DNA from: Paenibacillus sp. IHBB 10380
GTDB lineage: Bacteria > Bacillota > Bacilli > Paenibacillales > Paenibacillaceae
NCBI RefSeq assembly: GCF_000949425.1
Contig: NZ_CP010976.1
Span: 5,642,001-5,706,000, forward strand
DNA length: 64,000 nt
Reading direction: 5' to 3'
The position numbers and the translations under genes are program-made. This document shows positions 43,583 through 52,788 of the stretch, in pieces. Position 1 is the first letter of the stretch; each line of letters begins with the position of its first letter. Under the pieces are notes generated by a model. It was not told where the DNA came from. It saw only the letters and a list, made by a program, of their open reading frames with translations, and made no database searches.

Positions 43583-43613
43583 ATGAGATGCAAGGATGGC
43601 AGTATCAAATGCA
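43583..43613 (-). promoter_or_regulatory. Direct repeats resembling a YpdB/LytTR site
   Basis: Read on the minus strand, TGCATTTGAT and TGCATCTCAT are separated by 11 bp. The E. coli YpdB site upstream of yhjX is a direct repeat of GGCATTTCAT with the same 11-bp spacer. Each half differs at two positions. The site lies immediately after the response-regulator stop codon. Confidence 0.6.
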
Positions 43614-43614
43614 T

Positions 43615-44352
43615 TTAAATGTTCATGATCTGCCTGAATTCTTTGATTTTACTACGGCTCACAGGTACTTCATAGTCTAGATCCTTCATTTTTAGAAGGT
43701 AAGTGTTATTAAACCATGGAATAATTTCCCTTATCTTTGAAATGTTTATGCTATATGAGCGATGGCAGCGAAAGAACACATCAGAGGGTAAACTGTTGTG
43801 GAAATCAGATATACTCATATTCATGGTATATTCTTCGTCTTTTGTATAGACAAAGGTTACTTTCTCTTGCGCTGAAGCATAATAAATATCATCAATATCG
43901 ACTACGATAATCTTCTCGTTTTTCCACAAATTGATCTTATTCTTAACTCCTGTCCGCTCTACTGGACTGAGCTTGTCCGCTCCTCGCTCACGAGTGTGTG
44001 TAGCTTCTAGCTTATGAAGCATTGAAGTGATACGGGATTCATGATATGGCTTCAAAATATAGTCAAAAGCTTCAATTTCAAAAGCCTCAATGGCATGCTC
44101 CTTGTATGCTGTAATAAATACGATATAAGGTTTAGTGGAGAATTTACTGATGCTCTTACCTAGTAGTACGCCGTCCAGTGAAGGGATACTAATATCTAGA
44201 AAGATCACATCCACTTCGTTATCTTGTATAAATTTGAGCGCATCAATTCCGTCCTCGAACTGGCCGACGATGTCGATATCGCTATGTGCCTTGATTAAAT
44301 ATTCTAATTCCTCTCTTGCTAAATATTCATCTTCTACGAGGATTGCTTTCAT
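43615..44352 (-). CDS. LytT/YpdB-type response regulator
   Basis: The 245-residue protein has a receiver domain (VEDEYLAREEL near the start; phospho-acceptor Asp in VIFLDISIPSLDG, about 54; Lys in ILKPY) and a C-terminal LytTR domain (about 140-245; FFRCHRSYSINISKIREI). The gene overlaps the kinase gene by 4 bp. LytTR regulators bind direct repeats; a matching pair sits directly behind this gene before the OFA transporter, its likely target. No lrgAB-like holin genes are next to it. Confidence 0.92.
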   Translation of the reverse strand: MKAILVEDEYLAREELEYLIKAHSDIDIVGQFEDGIDALKFIQDNEVDVIFLDISIPSLDGVLLGKSISKFSTKPYIVFITAYKEHAIEAFEIEAFDYILKPYHESRITSMLHKLEATHTRERGADKLSPVERTGVKNKINLWKNEKIIVVDIDDIYYASAQEKVTFVYTKDEEYTMNMSISDFHNSLPSDVFFRCHRSYSINISKIREIIPWFNNTYLLKMKDLDYEVPVSRSKIKEFRQIMNI

Positions 44353-46010
44353 CGGATCTCCTTCTGAACATAGAAATGGATTTCGGTCCCTTGTGTGAGC
44401 CTAGTGATCACTAGACCTTTACCATAAGTAAGCTTTACCCGCTGGTGTACATTGTATAGACCGATTTTGTGGTCTGGAACTTGGTCATGATAAATGTTAT
44501 AAATGGTATTCTCATCAATCCCTACTCCGCTATCCTCAATGGATATTAACACATGTTGCCCTTCATCCTTGACTCGGATGGTGACAGTCCCTGGACCTTT
44601 GGACTTCAGAATACCGTGGACAATGGCATTCTCTACTAGCGGTTGGATGATGAGGCTTGGAATTTGCACATTCACATCGTCAATATCGTAGGTAACCTGG
44701 AGTCGGTTACCGAATCTGGCAGTTTCAATCTCAACATAGTTACGGACCTGCTGTAGCTCCTTATTAATATCAATGAACTGGTCATTTAATTCTAGGTTAT
44801 ACCGCATGTACCCCGATAAATTAACGATTAATTCCCGTGCTTTGTCAGGGTTAATACGAATTGAAGAAATAACAGCGTTCAGTGCGTTGAATAGAAAATG
44901 TGGGTTAATCTGGCTTTGTAGCGCTTTAAGCTCTGCCTTATTAGCCATTTCTTTAACTTGCTCAATTCGTGACACTTCCATCAGTGTGGAGATGATTTGG
45001 GACAGACCAATCGCCATGGTTTGCAAGGGATAGGTTATTTTGTGAGCCTTGTGATAATAGATTTTTAGTACTCCGGTCACTTCACCTTTCTCTTTAAGCG
45101 GAATAATAATGAGTGATTTAACCAATGGATTTTTATTGTCTTCATCATTATTTCTAATTGTAATTTCACCGCTTCGAATGGTTTCTTTCGTCACATCACT
45201 AATAATCTCATTTCCTAGATTGTATAACTGTGAACCCAGTCCAACATAGGCCAGAATACTTCTCGTGTCGGTTATTGCTACAGCATCAGCTTGGATATCT
45301 TCTCTGATGATTTCACATATCTTACGGAGTGATTGCTCATTAATGGAACGGAAGTAAGGAAGTGTCTTGTTCGCGATATCGAGCGCTAGCTTAGCTTGCT
45401 TCGCAGCAATGGTATCTTTCTCATTCTCAACACCTTGTATAAGCAAGACAATTAACCCGACACTAATCTCTCCAAGAATAAGAGGAGCGGCAATCTGTGA
45501 CACTATATCCACACCAAGAGTGTGGGGATCGGCTAATATCAGAATGAGGATCATAGTCAAGGCTTCACACAACATGCCTGCAATGATACCGGCAATCCAT
45601 CGTTTGTTTTTACTTATTTTAATATGAATATATCCAGCCACGACTCCAGCCACGATACTTGCGATCAGACAAGGCAGTGAGGTGATCCCATGGATATCGA
45701 TAACATATCGATGCACTCCTGATAGAATCCCCGTACTGATCCCTACTATAGGACCGAATAGGATACCGCCTGACATGATGGCAATGATCCGGACATTGAC
45801 TAAAGAACCTTCTACATTGATTCCTGAGTATGTACCGAGGATCGCAAATAGACTAAAGATAGCCGATAGTATGATTAGATGTTGGCGATTGTAAATTTCT
45901 TTCTGAAAAATTTCCTTGAATTGCGGAATGAGGGTCAAAAAGAATAAACAAGTTAGAAGTAGAGACGCACGTTCAAATTGTTGTATAAGAATCATATAGT
46001 TAGCATGCAA
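44349..46010 (-). CDS. LytS/YpdA-type sensor histidine kinase
   Basis: The start is TTG with GGAGG 8 bp upstream. The 553-residue kinase has the 5TM-5TMR_LYT membrane sensor (about 1-190), a GAF-like middle (about 215-355), the phospho-acceptor region QSQINPHFLFNALNAV (His near 372) and a C-terminal HATPase (PLVENAIVHG; EDSGVGID). Kinases of this class sense extracellular pyruvate in E. coli (YpdA, BtsS) and Bacillus (LytS). It is the first gene of the kinase-regulator-transporter series. Confidence 0.92.
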   Translation of the reverse strand: MHANYMILIQQFERASLLLTCLFFLTLIPQFKEIFQKEIYNRQHLIILSAIFSLFAILGTYSGINVEGSLVNVRIIAIMSGGILFGPIVGISTGILSGVHRYVIDIHGITSLPCLIASIVAGVVAGYIHIKISKNKRWIAGIIAGMLCEALTMILILILADPHTLGVDIVSQIAAPLILGEISVGLIVLLIQGVENEKDTIAAKQAKLALDIANKTLPYFRSINEQSLRKICEIIREDIQADAVAITDTRSILAYVGLGSQLYNLGNEIISDVTKETIRSGEITIRNNDEDNKNPLVKSLIIIPLKEKGEVTGVLKIYYHKAHKITYPLQTMAIGLSQIISTLMEVSRIEQVKEMANKAELKALQSQINPHFLFNALNAVISSIRINPDKARELIVNLSGYMRYNLELNDQFIDINKELQQVRNYVEIETARFGNRLQVTYDIDDVNVQIPSLIIQPLVENAIVHGILKSKGPGTVTIRVKDEGQHVLISIEDSGVGIDENTIYNIYHDQVPDHKIGLYNVHQRVKLTYGKGLVITRLTQGTEIHFYVQKEIR

Positions 46011-46135
46011 CTGAATTTCCTCCAGGGTGGTGAAGCTAGGGCTGGCTCATGGGTAGGATTTGTCCTAAGCTCCATCTATATTTTATTTAGTTCAGTGTTC
46101 TCTATTATCCGCTATTCATTGCAAAAATCAAACAT

Positions 46136-46172
46136 AAAAGGACCTAAACGGATTTTTACCGTCAGGTCCTTG
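46136..46172 (-). terminator. Terminator of the cyclophilin gene
   Basis: AAGGACCT pairs with AGGTCCTT, with an inner ACGG/CCGT, and a CCTTTTATG tail on the minus strand. Confidence 0.65.
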
Positions 46173-46210
46173 AATAGTTTTAGTTTACAATAGGCTGTAC
46201 ATTTGAAATG

Positions 46211-46897
46211 TTATTTCTCTGTAATCTTAATACCATTAATCGTGACTTTCTCTGTAGGTGAACTAGGCTCGCCTGAAGGTCCTACCTCAACGGGTGTTGC
46301 TGCAATTTTCTGGATCACATCCATACCTTCACTGACTTTACCGAAGATAGTGTAGTTTGGCTGGTTATTCAGTCCAGCACTATCTGCTCCAGAACATATG
46401 AAGAATTGACTGCCGTTCGTATTGGGACCTGCATTTGCCATAGCTACAATACCAGGTTCATATTTATACTGGGTCTTCTCATCCTCAAAAGAATATCCAG
46501 GTCCACCTGATCCGTTACCTCGAGGATCACCCGTCTGTATCATGAATGATTCTAAAATACGATGGAAGATTATATCATCATAGAAACCTTGCTTCGCTAG
46601 AAATACGAAATTGTTTACTGTGAGCGGTGCATCTTTAGCATATAAATCGATCGTGAAGGTACCTTTGGATGTTGTAACTTCAGCTTGATAGGTCTTACTG
46701 CTATCAATCTCCATTGCGGGTGGCTTGTCCCAACTCATGGGTTCAGCTGTTGGGGTCTGACCTGTCTGTTCTGCCGGTTTTGTTGGTTCTGTCACTTGCT
46801 CTTCTGCTGTGGGTGTCTCGTTCTTACCGCAGGCAGCTAACAAGAGGACTACTGCCATGAGCGTAATTAACGATAGGAATATACGTTTCTTTTTCAT
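46211..46897 (-). CDS. Cyclophilin-type peptidyl-prolyl isomerase lipoprotein
   Basis: The 228-residue protein has a signal peptide with lipobox L-A-A-C (C23), a Thr/Pro/Glu-rich linker to about 50, and a cyclophilin domain (about 65-225). The active-site pattern F-H-R-I-L-E-S-F-M-I-Q-T-G-D-P is visible, followed by M-A-N-A-G-P-N-T-N-G-S-Q-F-F-I. It should help fold exported proteins at the outer membrane face. The isomerase Arg (FHRI) and Phe residues are conserved. It is a single gene with its own terminator. Confidence 0.93.
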   Translation of the reverse strand: MKKKRIFLSLITLMAVVLLLAACGKNETPTAEEQVTEPTKPAEQTGQTPTAEPMSWDKPPAMEIDSSKTYQAEVTTSKGTFTIDLYAKDAPLTVNNFVFLAKQGFYDDIIFHRILESFMIQTGDPRGNGSGGPGYSFEDEKTQYKYEPGIVAMANAGPNTNGSQFFICSGADSAGLNNQPNYTIFGKVSEGMDVIQKIAATPVEVGPSGEPSSPTEKVTINGIKITEK

Positions 46898-47069
46898 GAA
46901 AATTTAATTCACTCCTTCATAACAACTCTTGTCTTATCATAGCTATTTTTTGCAATAAAATCTAGTTTACCTTCGAGAAGCGCACTAAAAGGTTCTTTAT
47001 TTGAAACTTATTTACAACATAAACGTTAATGAAGGAGAGAGGTAAGGAATACAGAATGGAGGTAGAGGC

Positions 47070-47999
47070 ATGTTTGAAGATCTGAATCTTAGGCTTGCTG
47101 TAGTGAAGGAAAAGGGTCGTAATTACGAGAAATGGGAGCAGCGACTTCAGGCGTTAGAGATTGAACGTGCTGAACAAGAGGAGCAAGCAGGTAGGTGGAG
47201 GAAGAAACTTAGTGAGGAAGAGAATGATGTTGATAGATTGATGGGGATGACCTTATCAAATTTAATCTATAGTATGATCGGTAAGAAAGAAGAGAAGCTG
47301 GAACGTGAGCAGATCGAGGTACTTGAAGTTAAGTTGAAATATGATGAGAGTGTTCGCACATTGGAAGATATAGAGAAACAAATGGACAATATCCGTTACA
47401 ATCTGGAGCGGATTAGCGACTGGGAAGTTGAGTATGAGCATATAATGCGTGAGAAGGAACAATATATAGTCCATCATAGTCGTGAACTTGTAGATATTGC
47501 TGAAGCGCAGACAGATCTTACCCTTAGGCTTAAAGAATTAAAAGAAGCTATTAACGCAGGGATTTCCGTGATGGATAGTCTTGATAATGCAGTAGAAGGA
47601 CTTAAATCTGCTAGTCATTGGGGAACTTATGATATGCTTGGTGGAGGAATGATATCTACGCATATTAAGCATAATCATATCGATGAAGCCATGGATTATG
47701 TCCATGAAGCAAGAAAGGGTATGGGTCACTTTGAGAAGGAGCTGAACGATATTCAGATGTCCTTGTCAGTGGATATTGACATCGGGGCAATTCTTACATT
47801 CTCAGATTACTTCTTTGATGGAATTATTGCGGATTGGATGGTGCAGGGGCGGATTCAAGATACATTGTCTAACGTCGAGAACAAAGCAACAGCTATTAGC
47901 CAGTTGCTGGGTCGCCTAGACGAAGAATATGATAGTCTGGAACTTGAGCTTGTCGATACCAAACGTCAATATATATCGATTATTGAGCATGCTAAATAA
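47070..47999 (+). CDS. Coiled-coil protein of unknown function
   Basis: The 309-residue cytoplasmic protein is mainly coiled coil: charged heptads at about 10-55, 75-180 and 255-305. A short non-helical segment, SHWGTYDMLGGGMISTHIKH (about 192-211), is the only distinct motif and looks like a conserved family signature. No membrane segment or enzyme motif is present. GGAGG precedes the ATG by about 7 bp. A zinc-ribbon protein gene follows after 31 bp, and the two probably work together. I do not recognise the function. Confidence 0.65.
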   Translation: MFEDLNLRLAVVKEKGRNYEKWEQRLQALEIERAEQEEQAGRWRKKLSEEENDVDRLMGMTLSNLIYSMIGKKEEKLEREQIEVLEVKLKYDESVRTLEDIEKQMDNIRYNLERISDWEVEYEHIMREKEQYIVHHSRELVDIAEAQTDLTLRLKELKEAINAGISVMDSLDNAVEGLKSASHWGTYDMLGGGMISTHIKHNHIDEAMDYVHEARKGMGHFEKELNDIQMSLSVDIDIGAILTFSDYFFDGIIADWMVQGRIQDTLSNVENKATAISQLLGRLDEEYDSLELELVDTKRQYISIIEHAK

Positions 48000-48030
48000 A
48001 TAATGAGTAGTCATAGGGGGAATAAGAATT

Positions 48031-48396
48031 ATGAGTTTTTTTGATAAGCTAAAATCCGGTGTATCTGAAGCAGGGAATAAAGCCAAGGTGGCTGTGGAAA
48101 TTAACCGTCTCAAAATGCAGAATAGTAGCAAACATAAGGAAATTGACCAGCAGTATCAAGAAATTGGACGTTCTGTTTTTCTATCACTAACGAATGAGGA
48201 TGAAAGCATTAGTTTAGATAAGCTACAGCCATTTATACAGCAAATCTTAACGTTGCAAGATGAGATTCAACGGAATCAAGCTCAGATAGGATTAGCTGGG
48301 GATGAGAAGAAATGTGTATGTGGAGAAAAGGTTCCTATGGAGACACGTTTTTGCCCTATTTGTGGTCATCCGTTCGAAGTCATTGATATCGGCTAG
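48031..48396 (+). CDS. Small zinc-ribbon protein
   Basis: The 121-residue protein starts SFFDKLKSGVSEAGNKAKVA, has a helical middle, and ends with a zinc ribbon made of C-x-C-G (CVCGEK) and C-P-I-C-G (FCPICGHPF), residues about 95-115. The N-terminal pattern is common in small bacterial zinc-ribbon proteins of unknown role. AGGGGGAAT lies 6-9 bp before the ATG. It is cotranscribed with the coiled-coil protein upstream and followed by a hairpin. Confidence 0.75.
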   Translation: MSFFDKLKSGVSEAGNKAKVAVEINRLKMQNSSKHKEIDQQYQEIGRSVFLSLTNEDESISLDKLQPFIQQILTLQDEIQRNQAQIGLAGDEKKCVCGEKVPMETRFCPICGHPFEVIDIG

Positions 48397-48411
48397 AGAA
48401 GGTCATAGTGC

Positions 48412-48440
48412 AGAAGTTCTCTCTCAGAGGACTTCTATTT
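48412..48440 (+). terminator. Hairpin after the zinc-ribbon gene
   Basis: AGAAGTTCTCT pairs with AGAGGACTTCT (one wobble); the T-run is short. Two further hairpins, near 48471-48500 (GCGTGCCGAT/ATCGGTACGC) and 48530-48567 (around CCAGA), make the following non-coding 160 bp unusually structured. Confidence 0.5.
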
Positions 48441-48600
48441 AGTAGATGAATCGTACATAATACGCTATCAGCGCGTGCCGATACTCAATCGGTACGCGTT
48501 ATTTAAGTTCAGCTAAAAGCGCGTTACCCAGCTTGTATGTCTGGAGAACCCAGATATGCTTGAGCTACGAATGTTTCATGAGTATGTAGGTAAATAGCAA

Positions 48601-48646
48601 AACACCCAAACACATAGCCTCTGATTAGAGTCTGTGTGTTTGGGTA
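48601..48646 (-). terminator. Terminator of the ArsB/NhaD gene
   Basis: A long stem (ACACCCAAACACA with TGTGTTTGGGT and inner CTC/GAG) runs out on the minus strand into GTGTTTTGC. Confidence 0.7.
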
Positions 48647-48664
48647 TTCGGTGGTCATGATGTA

Positions 48665-49945
48665 TTACATCAAATAACGAAGGTAGATGTATAGCGTGGA
48701 TATCATAATAGACAAAATCATGAGAGGAAAGCCGTATTTTAAAAATTGTAAGAACTTAATAGGTTGTCCCTCTTTGGCAGACATACCCGCTACAATAAGG
48801 TTCGCACTCGCTCCAATCAATGTTCCATTCCCTCCAAGGCAGGCTCCTAGAGCTAGACTCCACCAAATCGGTTCAAGATTGGTTATTCCCATCGTACCCA
48901 TATCCTGAATCAATGGGATCATGGTGGCTACGAACGGAATATTGTCTACGAAGGCTGAAGCAATGGCACTAAGCCAAAGAACGAGCATAGACGTTGAGAC
49001 TAAATCACCACCCGTCAGCGCGATAGCTTGTTCAGCCAAGGCACTTATGACACCTGTCTCGATTAGACCCCCAACAAGTACAAATAATCCGATGAAGAAA
49101 AAGATCGTGGTCCATTCTATTTTGGCAAAAGCGGCCTCTAAGAAATGTTCTCCCGTCAGAAGAAGGAGTAGAAAAGCTCCGGTTAAAGCAACAGTAGCGG
49201 ATTCTATATGCACTAGCTGGTGTACGAAGAATCCGATGATCGTTAGACCTAGCACAGTTAAACATTTGATAAGTAGATTACGGTTAGTAATCACACTCTT
49301 CTCGTCGATGTTCATCATACTCTGTCTTAATTCTGGTGTTGTCTTCAATTGTTTACGAAACATAAGAATTAGAATAGGAATGATAATGAGCATAATGATC
49401 ACGATGACGGGGGCTAAATTTTCAATAAAGGCCATAAAGGTTAATTCTTTAACAGCACTACCGATCATGATATTGGGTGGGTCCCCAATCATTGTAGCTG
49501 TCCCACCGATGTTAGAGGCCAATATCTGTGCAAATAGATAGGGAAATGGATTAACTCTTAATTGACGGGTTATGCTGAAGGTTACGGGTACCATTAATAA
49601 TACGGTAGTTACATTGTCTAAGAATGCCGAACTAAGTGCTGTAATAAGCGTGAGCGAAATAAGAATACGGACAGGTTGCCCTTTCGCCTTCTTAGCTGCC
49701 CAGATTGCAATATATGTGAACAAACCTGTTTCGGCTGTAATATTGACGATAATCATCATTCCGATGAGAAGGCCAAGTGTGTTGAAATCGATATGGTGTA
49801 GTGCCGTTTCTTGGTCTACAATGCCGAGAATAACCATAAGTATTCCGCCAATCATAGCTAGAATCGTACGATGAATTTTTTCGGCAATAATAAACCCATA
49901 TACAATCAGGAAAATACCAATCGCTAGAATCGTCTGATGTTCCAT
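48665..49945 (-). CDS. ArsB/NhaD family ion transporter
   Basis: The 426-residue carrier has about eleven membrane helices. It carries the two repeated hairpin motifs of the ion transporter superfamily: ALSSAFLDNVTTVLLMVPV in the first half and SAFVDNIPFVATMIPL in the second, plus NIGGTATMIGDPPNIM and GGNGTLIGASANLI. Relatives export arsenite, exchange Na+/H+ or carry dicarboxylates; no arsR or arsC gene is next to it, so arsenite export is not supported by context. GGGGGAT precedes the ATG. Single gene. Confidence 0.9.
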   Translation of the reverse strand: MEHQTILAIGIFLIVYGFIIAEKIHRTILAMIGGILMVILGIVDQETALHHIDFNTLGLLIGMMIIVNITAETGLFTYIAIWAAKKAKGQPVRILISLTLITALSSAFLDNVTTVLLMVPVTFSITRQLRVNPFPYLFAQILASNIGGTATMIGDPPNIMIGSAVKELTFMAFIENLAPVIVIIMLIIIPILILMFRKQLKTTPELRQSMMNIDEKSVITNRNLLIKCLTVLGLTIIGFFVHQLVHIESATVALTGAFLLLLLTGEHFLEAAFAKIEWTTIFFFIGLFVLVGGLIETGVISALAEQAIALTGGDLVSTSMLVLWLSAIASAFVDNIPFVATMIPLIQDMGTMGITNLEPIWWSLALGACLGGNGTLIGASANLIVAGMSAKEGQPIKFLQFLKYGFPLMILSIMISTLYIYLRYLM

Positions 49946-50072
49946 AACTATAAAATCCCCCTGTAATTTGTTACGTGATATGCCAAGACAAGAATAGCCT
50001 ACACAAAGGTAGGCTGTCGATCAATAGAATTCATTATAGAGGATAATGAAATACACAACAAGGAGATCCGGC

Positions 50073-51767
50073 ATGAATAAGAAATGGTGGAAAGAGTGTG
50101 TCGTGTATCAAATATACCCAGTAAGCTTCATGGATAGTAATGGAGATGGCATAGGGGATATTCCAGGGATTATATCGAAGTTGGATTACCTACAAGATCT
50201 TGGTGTAGAAGTACTATGGCTTTGTCCTGTATATAAGTCACCTAATCATGATAATGGGTATGACATCAGTGATTACTGTGACATCATGACTGAATTTGGC
50301 TCGATAGAAGATTTCGATAAGTTACTCACGCAAGCTCATGCACGGGGGCTGAAGATCATGATGGACCTTGTACTGAATCATACTTCCGATGAGCATCCGT
50401 GGTTCATTGAATCAAAGTCTTCGAAAGATAATTCGAAGAGAGATTTCTATATCTGGAGAAAAGGCAAGGATGGTGGACCGCCTAACAATTGGGAGTCCTA
50501 CTTCAGTGGTTCTGTATGGGAATATGATAAGGAAAGCGACGAATATTATCTTCATTTGTATTCTAAGCATCAACCTGATTTGAACTGGGAGAATCAAGCG
50601 GTAGTCGATTGCATTTATGAGATGATTCATTGGTGGCTCAAAAAAGGGATCGATGGCTTTCGATTTGATGCTATTGCCCATATTGTTAAAGCGGAAGGGT
50701 TGCCAGATGCAGATAATCCTAATGATCTTCCCACAGTGCAGGCTTATGAATTGTTCTCTAATCTGGAGAATGTTCACACAACATTAAATCAACTGTATAA
50801 TCAACTGCTATTTCACTACGACATTATGACTGTTGGTGAGACTTCGGGAATTGGCCCAGAGCAGGCGCTTGATTATGTGGGCGATACACGCAGTGAACTC
50901 AATATGGTATTTCAATTTGAGCATATGAAGCTAGATGCGGCAACTTTAGGAACAGGGAGATGGGACAAGAAACCTTGGACACTACTTGAACTTAAGAAGA
51001 TCATTAGCAATTGGCAGGTTGTGCTACACAACAAAGGCTGGAATGCTAACTATTTATGTAACCATGATCAACCTAGATCGGTTTCTCGTTTCGGTAATGA
51101 CGGAGAGTATCGGGTACAGTCGGCAAAAATGCTAGCCACTTTTATTCATATGCTTGAGGGAACCCCTTATATTTATCAAGGGGAAGAGATTGGGATGACT
51201 AATATTCACTTTCAATCGGTTGATGACTATCGGGATGTGGAGACGTTAAATTATGTTGAAGAGTCGATAAAGCAAGGTGTGCCGGAAGAGAAGATTATGC
51301 AAACGCTATGGGATAAAAGCAGAGACAATGCTCGTACGCCTATGCAGTGGAACAACTCTGAGAATGCAGGGTTTACAGAAGGTGCGCCTTGGATCCATAT
51401 CAATGCTAACTATATAGACATTAATGTGGATGCTGCCCTCAAGGATCCTCACTCTATCTATCATTATTACCGTGAACTGATTAAGCTTAGGAAAGAGCAT
51501 GAGGTCATTGTCTATGGTGAATATCGTCTGATACTACCCTTACACCCTGATATTTATGCGTATACAAGAACGCTTGGGAATGAACAACTTCTTGTCATTT
51601 TGAATTTTTTTGAAAGAGAGTCCGTATTTGAACTTCCGAATGATCTCGACATGGGGAGTATAGGCAAGTTACTGATCTCTAACTATCCGATAGGCAGTGG
51701 GAATAATTTAGAATCTTTGCCGCTTCGTCCTTATGAAGCAAGGGTGTATAAGATGAGTATGAAGTAG
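50073..51767 (+). CDS. GH13 alpha-glucosidase (oligo-1,6-glucosidase-like)
   Basis: The ATG at 50073 has AAGGAG 7 bp upstream and is preferred to one at 50046. The 564-residue enzyme has the GH13 barrel: DLVLNHTSDEHPW, GFRFDAIAHIVK (nucleophile Asp near 198), TVGETSG (acid/base Glu near 256) and CNHDQPR (Asp near 332), then a small beta C-terminal domain. Size and motif fit oligo-1,6-glucosidase or trehalose-6-phosphate hydrolase. No PTS gene accompanies it, which favours a cytoplasmic glucosidase acting on imported isomalto- or malto-oligosaccharides. It is followed by repeat copy 2, which can act as its terminator. Confidence 0.92.
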   Translation: MNKKWWKECVVYQIYPVSFMDSNGDGIGDIPGIISKLDYLQDLGVEVLWLCPVYKSPNHDNGYDISDYCDIMTEFGSIEDFDKLLTQAHARGLKIMMDLVLNHTSDEHPWFIESKSSKDNSKRDFYIWRKGKDGGPPNNWESYFSGSVWEYDKESDEYYLHLYSKHQPDLNWENQAVVDCIYEMIHWWLKKGIDGFRFDAIAHIVKAEGLPDADNPNDLPTVQAYELFSNLENVHTTLNQLYNQLLFHYDIMTVGETSGIGPEQALDYVGDTRSELNMVFQFEHMKLDAATLGTGRWDKKPWTLLELKKIISNWQVVLHNKGWNANYLCNHDQPRSVSRFGNDGEYRVQSAKMLATFIHMLEGTPYIYQGEEIGMTNIHFQSVDDYRDVETLNYVEESIKQGVPEEKIMQTLWDKSRDNARTPMQWNNSENAGFTEGAPWIHINANYIDINVDAALKDPHSIYHYYRELIKLRKEHEVIVYGEYRLILPLHPDIYAYTRTLGNEQLLVILNFFERESVFELPNDLDMGSIGKLLISNYPIGSGNNLESLPLRPYEARVYKMSMK

Positions 51768-51790
51768 CATGTATGATTAGGCATATATCG

Positions 51791-51845
51791 TTCTACGTGA
51801 AACGGTTATCGTCCCTTTAAGGACGGTAACTGTTTCTTCTTGGTT
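51791..51845. repeat. 55-bp palindromic repeat, copy 2
   Basis: Matches copy 1 at 4833-4887 at 49 of 55 positions with no gaps. The stem is imperfect here (AAACGGTTATCGTCC against GGACGGTAACTGTTT), and the tail TTTCTTCTT still resembles a terminator. It follows the glucosidase gene. Confidence 0.7.
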
Positions 51846-51954
51846 GTATCGTTAAATTGAAATTATACTCGCTGATGATTATACTGAAGCACAAAGGGAT
51901 AATCCATCGGTACATCTTTTATCTATATTTAATCATGGAAGGAAGAATAGGAAT

Positions 51955-52695
51955 ATGAATGCTCATCATCAAATAGAACAAATCAAAAAAATTAAGTATG
52001 ACATTTCTCGATTCATGTTGATCTATAAATTTGCCTTGGACGAAATAGAGACTAAAGTTGAAATATTGAAAGAGGAATTTCAATCTTTACATGACTATAG
52101 TCCGATTGAAAATACCAAATCGCGGTTAAAGTCGCCAGAGAGCATTATGAACAAGATGATCCGTAAAAATTATGAATTATCATTCGCTGGGATAAAGAAT
52201 AATATTAAAGATATTGCGGGTCTACGGATCACATGTTCATTTATTTCAGACATATATCGTATTAGTGAAATGCTTCAGAGGCAGAGTGATCTCACGATTC
52301 TGGAGGTGAAGGATTACATAAAGAATCCTAAACCAAACGGATATAAAAGTCTTCATTTGCTAGTTGAAGTTCCTGTTTTTATGTCAGATCGTCAGGAACT
52401 TGTTTGTGTAGAAGTGCAGATCCGTACGATTGCGATGGATTTCTGGGCAAGCCTAGAGCACAAAATTTTCTATAAATATAATCAGTCAGTACCAGTGAGA
52501 CTTACCGAGGAGCTGAAGAATGCCGCAGACTCCGCGAATGCTTTGGATTTACAGATGGAGCGACTCCATCATGAAATTAAAGAGATCAAAGATGCTCAAT
52601 CCGATTCTTCGGAGGAAGAATTGAGACGAATTATTATTGATAATCAGCAATTTACCCTTCCCTTAAATTTTCTGAAACTCCTTAACGATGAATAA
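51955..52695 (+). CDS. Small alarmone synthetase (RelA/SpoT-type synthetase domain)
   Basis: The 246-residue cytoplasmic protein holds only a (p)ppGpp synthetase domain. The family landmarks are visible: R-L-K-S-P-E-S-I-M-N-K-M near 60, IKDIAGLRITCSF (about 90), KNPKPNGYKSLHLLVEVPV (about 127-145) and VEVQIRTIAMDFWASLEHKI (about 157-176). There is no HD hydrolase or ACT/TGS region, so it is of the RelQ/YwaC kind and makes the alarmone from GTP and ATP. GGAAGGA lies upstream of the ATG. Its stop codon touches a hairpin that overlaps the -35 of the next promoter. Confidence 0.92.
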   Translation: MNAHHQIEQIKKIKYDISRFMLIYKFALDEIETKVEILKEEFQSLHDYSPIENTKSRLKSPESIMNKMIRKNYELSFAGIKNNIKDIAGLRITCSFISDIYRISEMLQRQSDLTILEVKDYIKNPKPNGYKSLHLLVEVPVFMSDRQELVCVEVQIRTIAMDFWASLEHKIFYKYNQSVPVRLTEELKNAADSANALDLQMERLHHEIKEIKDAQSDSSEEELRRIIIDNQQFTLPLNFLKLLNDE

Positions 52696-52730
52696 TAGTG
52701 GGCACAAGAGAAACAGGGTAACCCACTATT
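52694..52730 (+). terminator. Hairpin at the end of the alarmone synthetase gene
   Basis: AATAGTGGG pairs perfectly with CCCACTATT over a 19-nt loop. There is no T-run, so it may be a weak terminator or an mRNA 3' stabiliser. Confidence 0.45.
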
Positions 52731-52757
52731 GACTTTCAGTATTGAAATTGTTAAATT
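52729..52757 (+). promoter_or_regulatory. Promoter of the MutS2-like gene leader
   Basis: TTGACT and TAAATT are 17 bp apart. Transcription would start near 52764, giving a leader of almost 500 nt before the coding region. Confidence 0.55.
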
Positions 52758-52788
52758 AGTGTCATCCTAACCAAAGGGAGAGATATTG

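Noticed and set aside
48921..49541. Plus-strand frame of 206 codons
   Set aside because: It lies wholly antisense to the ArsB/NhaD gene, whose motifs are unambiguous. It is a shadow.
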